From Baffinella frigidus (Eukaryota > Cryptophyceae > Cryptomonadales > Baffinellaceae), in contig MU646312.1 of NCBI GenBank assembly GCA_026770585.1, forward strand, positions 161,737-174,126: a stretch of DNA of 12,390 nucleotides, written 5' to 3'. The notes beneath the pieces were generated by a model. It saw nothing but the letters and a program-made list of their open reading frames with translations, made no database searches and had not been told where the DNA came from. Shown one piece after another: positions 9,401 to 12,294 of this stretch (positions are counted from its first letter, which is position 1; the number at the start of each line of letters is the position of its first letter). The position numbers and the translations under genes were made by a program.

Positions 9401-12294
9401 CCTAGACCCTAAACCCTGAACCCTAAGGTAAGCAAGGATGCCGACCCCCGCCGCCCTCCGCTTACTCGCGCCAGCTAATCGCTTCTTTTCGGGGGGGGCT
9501 AACTAAACCCTAAACTCTCAACTCTAACCCCAGCCTCTACACCTAAACCCGAAACTCCACCCCCACACTCTGCACCTCACAACAGGTGGATGCACTGATT
9601 GCGTGGCGAAATCGTCTTTTCTTGGTTGTTAACTCTCTTGTCTCGTTTGTTAATTCGCTCGTTCGATTTCAGGTCGACGCGTTGATTGCGTGGCTGGAGG
9701 CGAACAAGGATGTTGACCCGCCGCCCTCGGTGCGCAAGGGTGCAAGACCCTCGCATAAGAAGAAGAAGGTAGCCCTTCACCCTAAATAAACTCTAAATAA
9801 ACCCTAAATAAATCCTTACTGGACCCTAAATAAAGCCTGAATAAACCCTGAATACACCTTGAACCGAAAGGGCGCAACCACACGAGGCTATCCATGCGAA
9901 CAGAATAAAAGGACATTTTAAAATTTGTGGGAAAATGATCAGGTTTCCGTACGGATGTCCGTACGGAAACGTGATCAAATGCTGACTTTTGGCGTGTTTC
10001 CTGGGCAATGATCCAATAATTAACGTATGAATCTGTTCGCGTGGATAGCCTCGTGTGGATTAGAAGAAGAAGGTGAACCCTTCACCCAGGGATGGGAGTT
10101 AGGGTTTGGGGTGTACATTTTCATCCCTAACCTCGAGGGTAGGGGAAACCCTGAATCCTCAACCTTCAACCCTAAACCCTGAACCCTGAACCCTAAACCC
10201 TAAACCCTGATCCCCAAACCCCCTAAACCCTAAACCCTAAACCCCCACCCCTAAACCCTAAATTCTAAACCCTAAACCCTAAACCACAAACCACAAACCC
10301 CAAACCCCAAACCCCAAACCCCAAACCCCAAATCGCAAACACCACACCAGGCGAAGCGTCCCACCCCCAAGAAGGACGCGTCGAGCAAGGCAGCCCTACA
10401 CCCCCAAACCCTAAACCCTAAACCCCAAACCCCAGACCCCAAACCCCAAACCCCAAACCCCAAACCCCAAACCCCAAACACTCAACCCCAAACCCGAACC
10501 TCACTCTCATAAACCCTAAACACTTTACCCCTCACCCTAAAACCGAAACCCTAAACACTAACCCGAAACCCTCAATCAGGAGGTGAAGGAGGAGGAGGAA
10601 GCGCTCTCAGGGCGGCGCACCAGTGGGCGCCAGTCGAAGCCGGTGCAACCGCTACACCCCAAACCCTCAACCTCGAACCCTAAACCTCAAGAAACCTGAA
10701 CCCCAACACCTCAACCCTACCCCCCAAACGCTCGATCAGTCTCGGGTGGGGGGTTGGGGTTGAGGGTTGGGGGGGTTAGGGTTTAGGAGTTTAGGGTTTA
10801 GGGGGAGAAGGGGGAGGAGGAGGTGAAGGAGGAGGAGGAAGCGCCCTCAGGGCGGCGCACCAGTGGGCGCCAGTCGAAGCCGGTCCTGCCCCCCCCTACA
10901 ACCTAAACCCTGAAGTCTGAACTCTCAAACTCTCAACCCTAAACCCTAAACCCTAAGAAACCTGAAGCCTGACACCTAAACCATAAACCATAAACCATAA
11001 ACGCCAAAACCCTGAACACTAAACCCTGAACCCTAGACCCGAAACCCTGAACCCGAAACCATTCACCCCAAATCCTGGAGCCCCCCAACTACTGGGGATA
11101 TGTGGCAATTAATGGGCTGGGCGTGAACCCCGAAACTCGGAGGCTGGGCTTGAGACCCGAAACCCGAAACCCGGAACCCGAAATCCAGAACCCGAAACCC
11201 GGAACCCAAAACCCGGAACCCGAAATCCGAACCAATAAGAGACTGCTATTAAGCACGAAACCCGAAACCCGAAACTCGGAAACCGAAACCCGGAACCTGA
11301 AACACCTGAAACCCGAAACACCTGAAACCATAAACCCCCTGAAACCCGAACCCCCTGCACGAAACTCGAACCCCCTGAAACCCGAAACCCGAAACACGGA
11401 ACCTGACACCCGAAACACGGAACCCGGAACCTGAAACCCGAAACCCGAAACCCGGAACCTGACACCCGAATCCCGGAACCCGGAACCTGAAACCCGAAAC
11501 CCGAAACCCGGAACCTGACACCCGAATCCCGGAACCCTGACCCCCCAACCCTAAACCCTAAAACCTACAGGTGATCAACCTGTCGGACGAAAAGGAGGAG
11601 GCGGACACTTGTCACGTGTCAAATTCCACACCCTCACCCCTATGCACTATACACCAACCCCTAAACCCAGAACTCTAAACCCTGAACACCCTGGAAAAAG
11701 GTGATCAACCTGTCGGATGAAAAGGAAGAGGCGGAGACGGAGGAGGACGAGGAATCAGACGCCGAGGTGCTTCCGAAACCCGAAACCCCAAAACCCAAAC
11801 CCCAAACCTCTCGAACGTCTTGAGGTCGATCCGAGGCCCTGCACCCTAGTCTCTAATCCCTTAACCCCAACCCCTGACGCCTAACCCTCACACCAGAAAC
11901 CCGGAACCCCAAATCCCATACCCCCGAAACCCGAAACCCTTAACCCCAAGAGCAGGCGGATGAGGAGGGGGAGGAGTCAGAGGAGGACTTCGCGGTATCA
12001 GAGTCGCCTGCCAAGCCGCGCGAAAGTCACTACGCACCTGGATCATACTAGCAGTAGTCAACACAACCCTAGACCCGAAATCCGCTGGATCATACTAGCA
12101 GTAGTCAACACAATGTGCAGAATTTCATGTGCAGGATTTTTTTTTGCCGTACAAGATAATAAAAAATCTGATCGTGTACTATAAAATCTGAGTTGTATAT
12201 TGATCTTGCGCGGGCAGGCGGAGGAGGAGGGGGAGGAGTCTGAGGAGGATTTTGCGGTCTCCGAGTCGCCCGCCAAGCCGCGCGCGCGCAAGAG
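403..12294 (+). CDS. Interrupted gene for a DDT-PHD-WHIM-type chromatin protein, both ends outside the window
   Basis: Gene model read by eye: 403-471, 1650-1710, 2396-2498, 3590-3669, 4819-4920, 6198-6287, 7596-7648, 8284-8332, 8608-8718, 9673-9768 (or 9145-9228), 10351-10389, 10580-10642, 11701-11766, 12218-12294. Every junction keeps frame, including the split codons at the first, third and seventh junctions, which is strong support for a real gene. About 350 residues are visible. Domain order is DDT helices, Pro-rich linker, PHD finger, WHIM/WSD-like segment, Lys-rich stretch and acidic tail. Such proteins act in the nucleus as ISWI partners or histone readers; plant PTM-like DDT-PHD proteins are the nearest family I can name. 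The start codon and the stop codon are not in the window. Which exon copies are used cannot be settled without RNA. The function is inferred from family resemblance only. Confidence 0.72.
472..707 (+). other. Intron sequence with no recognised gene
   Basis: Unique-looking sequence follows the DDT donor. It includes GTGGCCACCAGATGTGGA (541-558), which resembles GTGGCCAACAGGTGTG at 5650-5665, and a small hairpin CGCTAAATCTAGCG near 664. No convincing exon was found. Confidence 0.5.
708..915. mobile_element. MITE-like TIR element with TA target duplication
   Basis: TTGTCGAAATGGGC at 710 is inverted at the other end as GCCCATTTCGACAA, ending at 913. The inverted match continues inward for about 40 bases through CGCGGAA and TCGAGGTCAGGTCAG, with a few mismatches. 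Both ends are flanked by TA, the usual Tc1/mariner-type target. The interior of about 120 bases has no coding potential, so the element is non-autonomous. Confidence 0.78.
957..1047. repeat. Minisatellite, about 26-base unit
   Basis: Three to four degenerate units of the form GATCAATTNGGGGGTGCAG follow each other, at about 959, 986 and 1012, with a shortened last unit near 1036. Confidence 0.75.
1084..1195. repeat. Polypyrimidine CT-rich tract
   Basis: TCTCCTCTCTC units, CCCCTCTCTC units and C-runs follow one another. The other strand can be read as long Arg/Glu-rich frames, but these are composition artefacts. Confidence 0.9.
1306..1574. mobile_element. TIR-bounded segment carrying an exon fragment
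   Basis: AAAGTTGACGAATGC, GGTACTAAACCGTCC and ACTTTTGC (1306-1346) recur inverted at 1536-1574, giving arms of about 40 bases with a two-base gap. The interior holds the truncated exon copy at 1437-1491 plus several CGTCAACTTTTG-type motifs. This looks like a Pack-type MITE that contains host exon sequence. Alternatively the inverted arms could have arisen around an existing exon copy. Confidence 0.6.
1437..1491 (+). pseudogene. 3'-truncated copy of the second DDT exon
   Basis: After TTCGCAG it encodes PLVKNLIDDREALMSTCI, identical in protein to the exon at 1650 with three silent differences (GAC/GAT, GCC/GCG, CTC/CTT). It breaks at TGCATC, where the intact exon continues GAACAG, and joins the inverted-repeat sequence AAAAGTGGACG. 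The donor is absent. Confidence 0.82.
1566..1646. repeat. Tandem CGTCAACTTTTGC motif upstream of an acceptor
   Basis: Units of about 20 bases built on CGTCAACTTTTGCACTAAAT lead directly into the acceptor at 1648-1649. The same motif appears upstream of the truncated copy at 1437 and upstream of the WHIM exon at 9145, and inverted at 1495-1548. Confidence 0.8.
1650..1710 (+). CDS. Exon 2 of the model: DDT-domain later helix
   Basis: This is the intact member of the set. The acceptor is TTCGCAG and the donor is CAG then GTCCGA. The first base completes a Ser codon begun at 470-471, then 20 codons read PLVKNLIDDREALMSTCIEQ. With exon 1 this gives FLCDELLCS-PLVKNLIDDRE, fitting the DDT pattern in which a conserved F-L-C-D-E-L-L helix is followed by a charged helix. 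It ends in phase 0. Other copies are 1437-1491 (lacks the 3' end), 1927-1971 and 2043-2060 (lack the 5' end). Confidence 0.78.
1711..1926. other. Intron with hairpin and short direct repeat
   Basis: It begins with telomere-like CCCTAACC/CCCTAAA units (1718-1750). CCTTAAGTTGT at 1776 pairs with ACAACTTAAGG at 1808-1818. Two adjacent 19-base units, CTACAACTGTTTTTAACGC and TTACAACTGTTTATAACGC, occupy about 1883-1921. No gene was seen. Confidence 0.7.
1927..1971 (+). pseudogene. 5'-truncated copy of exon 2
   Basis: It encodes VIDDREAFMSTCIEQ and keeps the CAG then GTCCGAG donor, but the acceptor and PLVKNL are missing. It carries one replacement (L to F) and one silent change relative to 1650-1710. 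Confidence 0.8.
1994..2060. repeat. G-strand telomere-like block and a tiny exon remnant
   Basis: GGTTTAGGGTTCAGGG and GTTTAGGGTTTAGGG units (TTTAGGG orientation) occupy 1994-2037. Next comes TGCATCGAAAAGGCCCG at 2043-2060, which resembles the exon 2 end TGCATCGAACAGGTCCG and could be a further 5'-truncated copy. Confidence 0.6.
2080..2120. repeat. Tandem TAACGGCCACTGTG units
   Basis: Two perfect 14-base units and a partial third unit (TAACGGCCGCCG) are seen. The following 2120-2395 shows no recognisable feature. Confidence 0.8.
2396..2498 (+). CDS. Exon 3: charged helix then Pro-rich linker
   Basis: The acceptor is CACCAG and the donor is CATGCTG then GTGAAC. It reads in phase 0 as ETQEVTERKRLIDKRNAPP, followed by a Pro/Ala run and VAHAHA, ending one base into a Gly codon (phase 1). 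The charged TERKRLIDKRN segment continues the coiled or helical tail expected after a DDT core. The Pro-rich stretch is likely a flexible linker. Six shortened relatives downstream keep only the C-rich part and donor. The start of the exon is supported by phase only, so the first residues are less certain. Confidence 0.65.
2515..2572. repeat. G-strand telomere-like block
   Basis: GGGTTTCAGGGTTTCAGGG and related TTTAGGG variants lie immediately after the exon 3 donor region. Confidence 0.75.
2859..2955. repeat. 8-base tandem repeats GTGTAGCG and GATGTAGG
   Basis: About five GTGTAGCG units are followed by about five GATGTAGG units, ending in GGGTGTAGGG. They look like drifted, expanded derivatives of telomere-like TGTAGGG. 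Confidence 0.88.
3178..3330. mobile_element. Near-perfect palindromic MITE, 69-base arms
   Basis: The left arm, starting CTTATCTCAGAAAACGAG (3178-3246), is repeated inverted at 3262-3330 with only a few mismatches, leaving a 15-base loop. Each arm contains its own small palindrome, AACGAGTTCTAAAACTCGTT. It has no coding capacity. Target duplication is unclear; TCTG occurs near both ends. Confidence 0.85.
3408..3478. repeat. G-strand telomere-like block
   Basis: Degenerate GGGTTTCAGGGTTTC, GGGGTTTAGGG and GGGTTTTGGGG units follow an exon 3 donor copy. Confidence 0.75.
3511..3587. repeat. C-strand telomere-like block before acceptor
   Basis: CCCTAAACCCC, CCCCAAACCC and CCCTAAACC units run to the CTACAACAG acceptor of exon 4. 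Confidence 0.8.
3590..3669 (+). CDS. Exon 4: Gly/Trp-rich segment
   Basis: The acceptor is ACAACAG and the donor is GGG then GTGCCA. Two bases complete the Gly codon from exon 3, then 26 codons read GPSVGMPGWGFNHLGHWGG plus TAAGALG. This frame is chosen because the copy at 4027 preserves WGGTAAGALG with five silent differences, which is hard to explain unless the frame is coding. I recognise no domain in it. Its position between DDT and PHD is where WHIM1-type sequence sits in relatives, but I see no clear match. It ends in phase 0. Confidence 0.65.
3783..3858. repeat. G-strand telomere-like block
   Basis: GGGGTTAGGGTGGAGGG and GGGTGTAGGGTTGAGGG units lie between two exon 4 copies. The flanks on either side (3677-3780, 3919-3990) are in the CCCTAAA orientation. 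Confidence 0.8.
3865..4187 (+). pseudogene. Three 5'-truncated copies of exon 4
   Basis: The copies are 3865-3918, 4027-4057 and 4154-4187, each ending CTCGGG followed by GTACAC or GTAACC, so the donor is kept. The middle one encodes WGGTAAGALG with five silent and no replacement differences. The outer two share GGGCAGTGGGGAGGGAGC and carry several replacements (H to R or Q, T to S), so they form a separate subfamily. Confidence 0.72.
4352..4438 (+). pseudogene. 3'-truncated copy of the first PHD exon (first)
   Basis: After CCCCTACAG it encodes VPTGPRLSPEYDHLFVRE through DLESDMC. Compared with 4819-4920 it has seven differences, all silent third-base changes. It breaks after the first PHD cysteine, where a TIR element starts, so the second cysteine and the donor are lost. 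Confidence 0.85.
4435..4515. mobile_element. Small TIR element, GTGCTATCTTA ends
   Basis: GTGCTATCTTA at 4435 is inverted as TAAGATAGCAC, ending at 4515. An internal GCTAAGATAGC at 4482-4492 is a second inverted partner, so the 81-base element can form alternative hairpins. It begins within the last bases of the truncated exon copy. Confidence 0.65.
4541..4642 (+). pseudogene. Duplicated intron end plus 3'-truncated PHD exon (second)
   Basis: The 102 bases here, from AATGTGCGCTTTACAAAGCAG through the exon to GAGAGCGAC, recur at 4798-4899 with one silent difference. The exon part (4562-4642) ends before the first PHD cysteine and joins CCCCTATCTCACCG. This is a recent duplication. Confidence 0.85.
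4646..4775. mobile_element. Possible TIR insertion between 102-base direct repeats
   Basis: CTATCTCA at 4646 is inverted as TGAGATAG ending at 4775, only 8 bases, so the ends are weak. The segment 4643-4797 separates the two 102-base copies and has no coding potential. Confidence 0.45.
4819..4920 (+). CDS. Exon 5: acidic linker and first Cys pair of the PHD finger
   Basis: This is the only full-length copy of five. The acceptor is CAAAGCAG and the donor is ATG then GTGCGT, phase 0 to phase 0, 34 codons. It begins VPTGPRLSPEYDHLFVREDG and ends VDDLESDMCDVCDM. C-D-V-C is the first zinc-ligand pair of a PHD finger, which reads on into GGTLMCCDGC of exon 6. PHD fingers bind histone H3 tails. Upstream copies (4352, 4562) lack the 3' end; downstream copies (5079, 5381) lack the 5' end. 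Confidence 0.82.
4938..5009. repeat. CCCTACA tandem array
   Basis: About ten CCCTACA units with one CCCTGCA unit, a 7-base telomere-like variant, follow the exon 5 donor. CCTAACCC units follow. Confidence 0.92.
5026..5070. repeat. GGGTAGGGTA array, inverse orientation
   Basis: GGTAGGGTAGGGTAGGG units partly complement the CCCTACA array just upstream, so the two could pair in the transcript. Confidence 0.85.
5079..5128 (+). pseudogene. 5'-truncated copy of exon 5 (first downstream)
   Basis: It encodes DGVDDLESDMCDVCDM followed by a GTGCAC donor, with one silent change from the intact exon. Sequence upstream is the GGGTA repeat, so the acceptor is absent. Confidence 0.83.
5130..5380. repeat. 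Degenerate telomere-like intron filler
   Basis: CCCTAAA, CCCTGAA and CCCGAAA variants alternate with short unique pieces. TGCGGCATGGTGCGTACC at 5269 resembles the exon 5 end and donor and may be another remnant. Confidence 0.6.
5381..5411 (+). pseudogene. 5'-truncated copy of exon 5 (second downstream)
   Basis: It encodes ESDMCDVCDM with three silent differences from 4819-4920 and a GTTCGT donor. It follows a CCCGAAA run directly. Confidence 0.8.
5461..5645. mobile_element. MITE-like element with long inverted arms
   Basis: The left arm, AACAATTTCATCCCGCCAGG onward, recurs inverted from CCAATTGTGTAG (5569) to AAATTGTT (5645). The arms are about 75 bases with roughly ten mismatches. The central loop contains GTCCAGGGCTGGAC. 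No coding potential was seen. Confidence 0.82.
5669..5840. mobile_element. MITE-like element, 19-base perfect TIRs
   Basis: CCACGCAAGAGTGTAGGGC (5669-5687) and its exact inverse (5822-5840) bound 134 bases. The interior includes a perfect 22-base palindrome centred at AGATCT (5705-5726). The flanking sequence GTGTGAA before and AACCGCTC after suggests a short AA duplication. Confidence 0.82.
5870..5900 (+). pseudogene. Internally deleted copy of the central PHD exon
   Basis: GGGGGCACGCTGATG is followed directly by TCGTACATTGGAAAA: the 21 bases encoding CCDGCPA are missing in frame, and the match ends soon after. The acceptor AG is replaced by TG, so it is probably not spliced. Confidence 0.7.
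6042..6107 (+). pseudogene. 3'-truncated copy of the central PHD exon
   Basis: After TTTTACCAG it encodes GGTLMCCDGCPASYIGKSVG plus VT with four silent and no replacement differences from 6198-6287, then breaks into AATAACAC. The acceptor is kept and the donor is missing. Confidence 0.85.
6198..6287 (+). CDS. Exon 6: central PHD finger
   Basis: This is the only complete copy. The acceptor is GTGGCCAG and the donor is GAAAAC then GTACAG, phase 0 to 0, 30 codons beginning GGTLMCCDGCPASYIGKSVG and ending VTGKKMSDEN. C-D-G-C-P is the second zinc pair and the G-G-T-L-M-C-C-D-G-C-P core is a hallmark of PHD fingers. In a canonical C4HC3 finger the next residues would be Y-H-x-x-C; here they are Y-I-G-K-S, so the third ligand pair is absent. 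A TIR element is inserted at the donor TA. The downstream donor-bearing copies show the uninterrupted donor GTACGC. Confidence 0.85.
6289..6480. mobile_element. TIR element inserted in a TA at the exon 6 donor
   Basis: CAGTGCACCTACCCTAACAC (from 6291) is inverted as TGTTAGGGTAGGTCCACTG, ending at 6478, with one mismatch, and TA flanks both ends. In the copies at 6597 and 7016 the exon end reads AAAACGTACGC without the element, followed by similar GAGCCCC sequence. They therefore act as empty sites and define a TA duplication. Internal direct repeats ACCCTCCACACATACTC occur twice. Ends and TSD suggest a Tc1/mariner-like MITE. Confidence 0.85.
6597..6659 (+). pseudogene. 5'-truncated copy of exon 6 (first)
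   Basis: It encodes CPASCIGKSVGVTGKKMSDE plus N with one silent and one replacement (Y to C) difference, then donor GTACGC. It is preceded by GGGTGAAGGGTGAAGGG filler instead of an acceptor. Confidence 0.82.
6689..6723. repeat. G-strand telomere-like block
   Basis: GTAGGGTTCAGGGTTTAGGG units follow the donor of the copy at 6597. Confidence 0.8.
6793..6853 (+). pseudogene. 5'-truncated copy of exon 6 (second)
   Basis: It encodes PASYIGKSVGVAGKKMSDE with several silent changes and T to A, plus an extra A in the final GAAAAAC that shifts the frame before donor GTACAC. Upstream ATGTTTTGTACCAGAA recurs near the next copy. Confidence 0.8.
6903..6960 (+). pseudogene. 5'-truncated copy of exon 6 (third)
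   Basis: It encodes ASYIGKSVGVTGKKMSDES with two silent changes and N to S. The donor GT is lost (AGCGCAAATG follows). It is preceded by the same ATGTTTTGTACCAGAA spacer. Confidence 0.78.
6978..7015. repeat. Three GTTGACTT-type units
   Basis: GTTGACTTTACATGA, GTTGACTTAACACGA and TTTGACTTACGG follow in tandem, about 15 bases each, immediately before the last exon 6 remnant. Confidence 0.7.
7016..7042 (+). pseudogene. 5'-truncated copy of exon 6 (fourth)
   Basis: Only TGKKMSDEN remains, with two silent changes (GGG, AAA) and an intact GTACGC donor. Confidence 0.78.
7090..7311. mobile_element. Long near-perfect hairpin MITE, about 103-base arms, TA target
   Basis: The left arm 7091-7194 (begins AGAGCGTTTGCGGTAATTG) is inverted at 7208-7310 with only about three differences and a 13-base loop. 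Both ends abut TA. Joined flanks would read CAAAACATACCATGTTTTG, similar to spacers at 6748 and 6868, which supports a clean insertion. If transcribed, it would form a long double-stranded hairpin. Confidence 0.9.
7352..7590. repeat. C-strand telomere-like array
   Basis: CCCTACA, CCCTAAA, CCCTGAA and CCCCAAA 7-base units run almost without break to the exon 7 acceptor. Confidence 0.92.
7596..7648 (+). CDS. Exon 7: last Cys pair of the PHD finger
   Basis: The acceptor is GAAACACAG and the donor is TACAG then GTTCAC. It reads VKWFCEECVVGGQIRSY plus AG (phase 2), completed to Arg by the G at 8284. W-F-C-E-E-C is the classical final W-x-C-x-x-C of a PHD finger, at the right distance after exon 6. 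It is single copy in the window, unlike exons 5 and 6. Without it no PHD model closes, so it is a key support for the gene. Confidence 0.85.
7655..7765. repeat. C-strand telomere-like array
   Basis: CCCTAAA, CCCCAAA and CCCTAGA units follow. More degenerate forms continue to about 7880. Confidence 0.9.
7915..8074. mobile_element. TIR element with internal perfect hairpin
   Basis: CCTTGCTCGGATAGCGAGGG (7915-7934) is inverted at 8055-8074 with one mismatch. Inside, CAAATTGGACGCGAC (7992) pairs exactly with its inverse at 8015-8029 around GGTACC. Confidence 0.83.
8113..8278. repeat. C-strand telomere-like array
   Basis: CCCTAAA runs, CCCTCAA and CCCCAAA variants lead into the CCCAG acceptor of exon 8. 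CCCTTG-type variants occur near 8155-8185. Confidence 0.88.
8284..8332 (+). CDS. Exon 8: linker between PHD and WHIM-like segment
   Basis: The acceptor is AACCCAG and the donor is CCTCCG then GTGCCA. One base completes Arg, then 16 codons read FLSRVTPAVLWAGLPP, ending in phase 0. I recognise no motif in it. It is called because it is the only open segment with splice signals and matching phase on both sides. It is single copy. Confidence 0.6.
8336..8452. repeat. Degenerate C-strand telomere-like array
   Basis: CCCTAAA, CCCAAAA and CCCGAAA units. The rest of the intron to 8607 contains paired CGGTTCAGC and CGGCAACTTAA direct repeats and no gene. Confidence 0.8.
8608..8718 (+). CDS. Exon 9: WHIM/WSD-like segment, first part
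   Basis: The acceptor is AATGGCAG and the donor is GAACAG then GTGATG, phase 0 to 0, 37 codons. It reads VATFGKGAKGLEVIFGYGRV, then FIGDSKNLLAYYSTTEQ. The pattern G-x-x-V-x-G-x-G-R-V-F-x-G-x-x-x-x-L-x-x-Y-Y-S-T-x-E-Q, running on into VDALIAWLEANK, resembles the region after the PHD in plant DDT-PHD proteins and the WHIM2/WSD module (bulky Y-Y before a helix ending x-L-x-x-W-L) of ISWI partners, which contacts linker DNA and ISWI in that family. Single copy. Coding is confident; the domain name is moderate. Confidence 0.75.
8728..8893. repeat. Longest near-perfect CCCTAAA array
   Basis: About twelve almost uninterrupted CCCTAAA units (8732-8816) with one CCCTAAT, then CCCTCAA, CCCTGAA and CCCCAAA variants. 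It lies deep inside the gene, not at an end. Confidence 0.95.
8908..8922 (+). pseudogene. Very short 3'-truncated copy of exon 10
   Basis: After AAATCAG it reads GTCGACGCTCTTATC, encoding VDALI with only silent differences from the other copies, then ends. The acceptor is retained. Confidence 0.7.
8947..8980. other. Perfect 15-base-pair hairpin
   Basis: GGCAAAAGTGGTCAC and GTGACCACTTTTGCC are separated by AAAC. The arm resembles the CAAAAGTGGACG motifs at 1495-1548, so it may be a remnant of the same element family. Confidence 0.85.
9011..9138. repeat. CGTCAACTTTTCTCAGACGTA tandem motif before an acceptor
   Basis: About six units of 20-22 bases, each containing GTCAACTTTT or a close variant, lead into the acceptor at 9143-9144. 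It is the same core as the array at 1566-1646. Confidence 0.85.
9145..9228 (+). CDS. Alternative full-length copy of exon 10 (WHIM-like helix)
   Basis: The acceptor is CTTCGCAG and the donor is CTACAA then GTCAGT, a good donor. It encodes VDALIAWLEANKDADSPPSA then RKAANSLQ, phase 0 to 0, 28 codons. Its first 13 residues equal those of 9673-9768 despite several silent changes; the ends differ. Because both are complete, phase-compatible and have splice sites, they could be mutually exclusive or both included. The Lys-rich end of the other copy is missing here. Confidence 0.65.
9353..9387 (+). pseudogene. Exon 10 copy interrupted by telomere-like insert, left part
   Basis: After ACACTAG it encodes VDALIAWLEAN with four silent and no replacement differences from 9673, and reads to AACAA before a 45-base CCCTAAA-type insert. 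Confidence 0.82.
9388..9432. repeat. Telomere-like block inserted in an exon copy
   Basis: CCAAACCCCTAACCC, then CCCTAGA, CCCTAAA and CCCTGAA units and GGTAAG, lie between the two halves of an exon copy. CAA occurs at both junctions (9385-9387 and 9433-9435), consistent with a 3-base duplication. Confidence 0.75.
9433..9474 (+). pseudogene. Exon 10 copy interrupted by telomere-like insert, right part
   Basis: CAAGGATGCCGACC continues the exon (NKDAD), then CCCGCCGCCCTC with two extra C bases relative to 9715-9728 and decay into a stop. No recognisable donor was found. Confidence 0.65.
9586..9606 (+). pseudogene. 3'-truncated copy of exon 10
   Basis: After CACAACAG it encodes VDALIAW with four silent differences from 9673, then joins a 66-base T-rich spacer that ends in the next acceptor. 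That spacer lacks telomere-like repeats, unlike most others here. Confidence 0.82.
9673..9768 (+). CDS. Exon 10: WHIM-like helix and Lys-rich tail
   Basis: The acceptor is CGATTTCAG and the donor is AAGAAG then GTAGCC, phase 0 to 0, 32 codons. It encodes VDALIAWLEANKDVDPPPSV then RKGARPSHKKKK. The helix V-D-A-L-I-A-W-L-E completes the WHIM/WSD-like segment begun in exon 9. The terminal HKKKK is a plausible nuclear localisation or DNA-contact patch. Upstream relatives at 8908, 9353 and 9586 keep the acceptor only; one at about 10062 keeps the donor only; 9145-9228 is complete. Choice between this and 9145 is uncertain; the basic end flows naturally into exon 11. Confidence 0.75.
9778..9862. 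repeat. CCCTAAATAAA 11-base telomere-like variant
   Basis: Six or more units of CCCTAAATAAA, CTCTAAATAAA and CCCTGAATAAA follow the exon 10 donor. This is an expanded derivative of the 7-base unit. Confidence 0.88.
9878..10057. mobile_element. TIR element with 27-base ends and inner hairpin
   Basis: CCACACGAGGCTATCCATGC (from 9878), continuing GAACAGA, is inverted at 10031-10057 with one mismatch. The interior holds GGTTTCCGTACGGA paired with TCCGTACGGAAAC. It lies just before a donor-bearing exon 10 remnant. Confidence 0.85.
10062..10072 (+). pseudogene. Donor-end remnant of exon 10
   Basis: AGAAGAAGAAG followed by GTGAACCCTTCACCC matches AAGAAGAAGAAG then GTAGCCCTTCACCC at 9757-9782. It keeps the donor and the intron start; the 5' part is lost. 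Confidence 0.65.
10152..10340. repeat. C-strand telomere-like array
   Basis: CCCTAAA, CCCTGAA and CCCCAAA units up to the CACACCAG acceptor of exon 11. Confidence 0.92.
10351..10389 (+). CDS. Exon 11: basic Lys/Pro segment, uncertain donor
   Basis: After CACACCAG it reads AKRPTPKKDASSK in phase 0, continuing the basic stretch from exon 10. No GT donor follows. AAG then GCAGCC could be a GC-AG type donor, or the exon may run to 10395 (adding AA) and be 3'-truncated by the telomere-like CCCTACACC. The P-K-K motif supports nuclear location. Single copy. Confidence 0.55.
10396..10570. repeat. C-strand telomere-like array
   Basis: Mainly CCCCAAA units at 10404-10487, then mixed CCCTAAA and CCCGAAA up to the AATCAG acceptor of exon 12. 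Confidence 0.9.
10580..10642 (+). CDS. Exon 12: acidic then Arg-rich segment
   Basis: The acceptor is CTCAATCAG and the donor is AAGCCG then GTGCAA, phase 0 to 0, 21 codons: EVKEEEEALSGRRTSGRQSK plus P. The R-R-T-S-G-R-Q-x-K-P pattern resembles short AT-hook-like or Arg/Ser chromatin motifs, but I would not name a domain. A near-identical copy lies 240 bases downstream. Confidence 0.68.
10736..10806. repeat. G-strand telomere-like block
   Basis: GGGGTTGAGGGTTGGGG and GGGTTTAGGAGTTTAGGG units separate the two exon 12 copies, in orientation opposite to the flanking CCCTAAA blocks. Confidence 0.85.
10820..10882 (+). pseudogene. Second copy of exon 12
   Basis: It is identical to 10580-10642 except one base (CTC to CCC, L to P), with donor GTCCTG. 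The acceptor AG is replaced by a GGGGAGGAG context, so splicing into it would use a non-CAG site. It could be a usable alternative exon, but the lost pyrimidine context argues against that. Confidence 0.7.
10884..11100. repeat. Mixed telomere-like filler
   Basis: CCCTAAA, CCATAAA (three units near 10980), CCCTGAA and CCCGAAA variants. No gene. Confidence 0.8.
11136..11540. repeat. CCCGAAA/CCCGGAA array with higher-order unit
   Basis: Telomere-derived CCCGAAA and CCCGGAAC units dominate. A composite unit of about 56 bases, CCCGGAACCTGACACCCGAA followed by further CCCGGAA and CCCGAAA units, repeats at about 11400-11540. Long open frames on both strands here are artefacts of the stop-poor repeat. 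Confidence 0.9.
11571..11605 (+). pseudogene. 3'-truncated copy of exon 13
   Basis: After AAACCTACAG it encodes VINLSDEKEEA with two silent differences from 11701, then diverges at GCGGA into CACTTGTCACGTGTC. The acceptor is kept and the donor lost. The intron from here to 11700 is telomere-like. Confidence 0.83.
11701..11766 (+). CDS. Exon 13: SUMO-interacting-type motif and acidic stretch
   Basis: The acceptor is GGAAAAAG and the donor is GCCGAG then GTGCTT, phase 0 to 0, 22 codons: VINLSDEKEEAETEEDEESD plus AE. V-I-N-L followed by S-D-E and many acidic residues fits the consensus of SUMO-interacting motifs (hydrophobic core then Ser/acidic tail), common in nuclear chromatin proteins. The acidic run could also bind histones. 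The acceptor context is A-rich, weaker than that of the truncated copy at 11571. Confidence 0.72.
11767..11953. repeat. Degenerate telomere-like filler
   Basis: CCCGAAA, CCCAAAC, CCCTAAC and CCCGGAA units surround a short unique piece (11815-11845). No gene. Confidence 0.75.
11956..12022 (+). pseudogene. 3'-truncated copy of exon 14
   Basis: After AGAGCAG it encodes ADEEGEESEEDFAVSESPAK plus PR with six silent and one replacement (D/E) difference from 12218, then breaks at CCGCGCG into AAAGTCACTACG. The donor is missing. Confidence 0.83.
12038..12113. repeat. 29-base direct repeats around a telomere-like filler
   Basis: CTGGATCATACTAGCAGTAG plus TCAACACAA (12038-12066) is repeated exactly at 12085-12113. 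The 18 bases between, CCCTAGACCCGAAATCCG, are telomere-like. This is the arrangement expected from filling in a staggered break with filler joined between. Confidence 0.88.
12114..12213. other. AT-rich intron end, no feature recognised
   Basis: It has low GC, a T9 run near 12138, and the repeated element AAAAAATCTGA / TAAAATCTGA. It leads into the acceptor of exon 14 without telomere-like units. Confidence 0.6.
12218..12294 (+). CDS. Exon 14: acidic tail with basic end
   Basis: The acceptor is GCGCGGGCAG and the donor is AAGAG then GTGCTT; it starts in phase 0 and ends two bases into a codon, so the gene continues beyond the window. It encodes AEEEGEESEEDFAVSESPAK then PRARK. An acidic Glu/Ser run followed by S-P-A-K-P-R-A-R-K is typical of nuclear-protein tails with phosphorylation or localisation sites. 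It is the intact member of two copies. Confidence 0.75.
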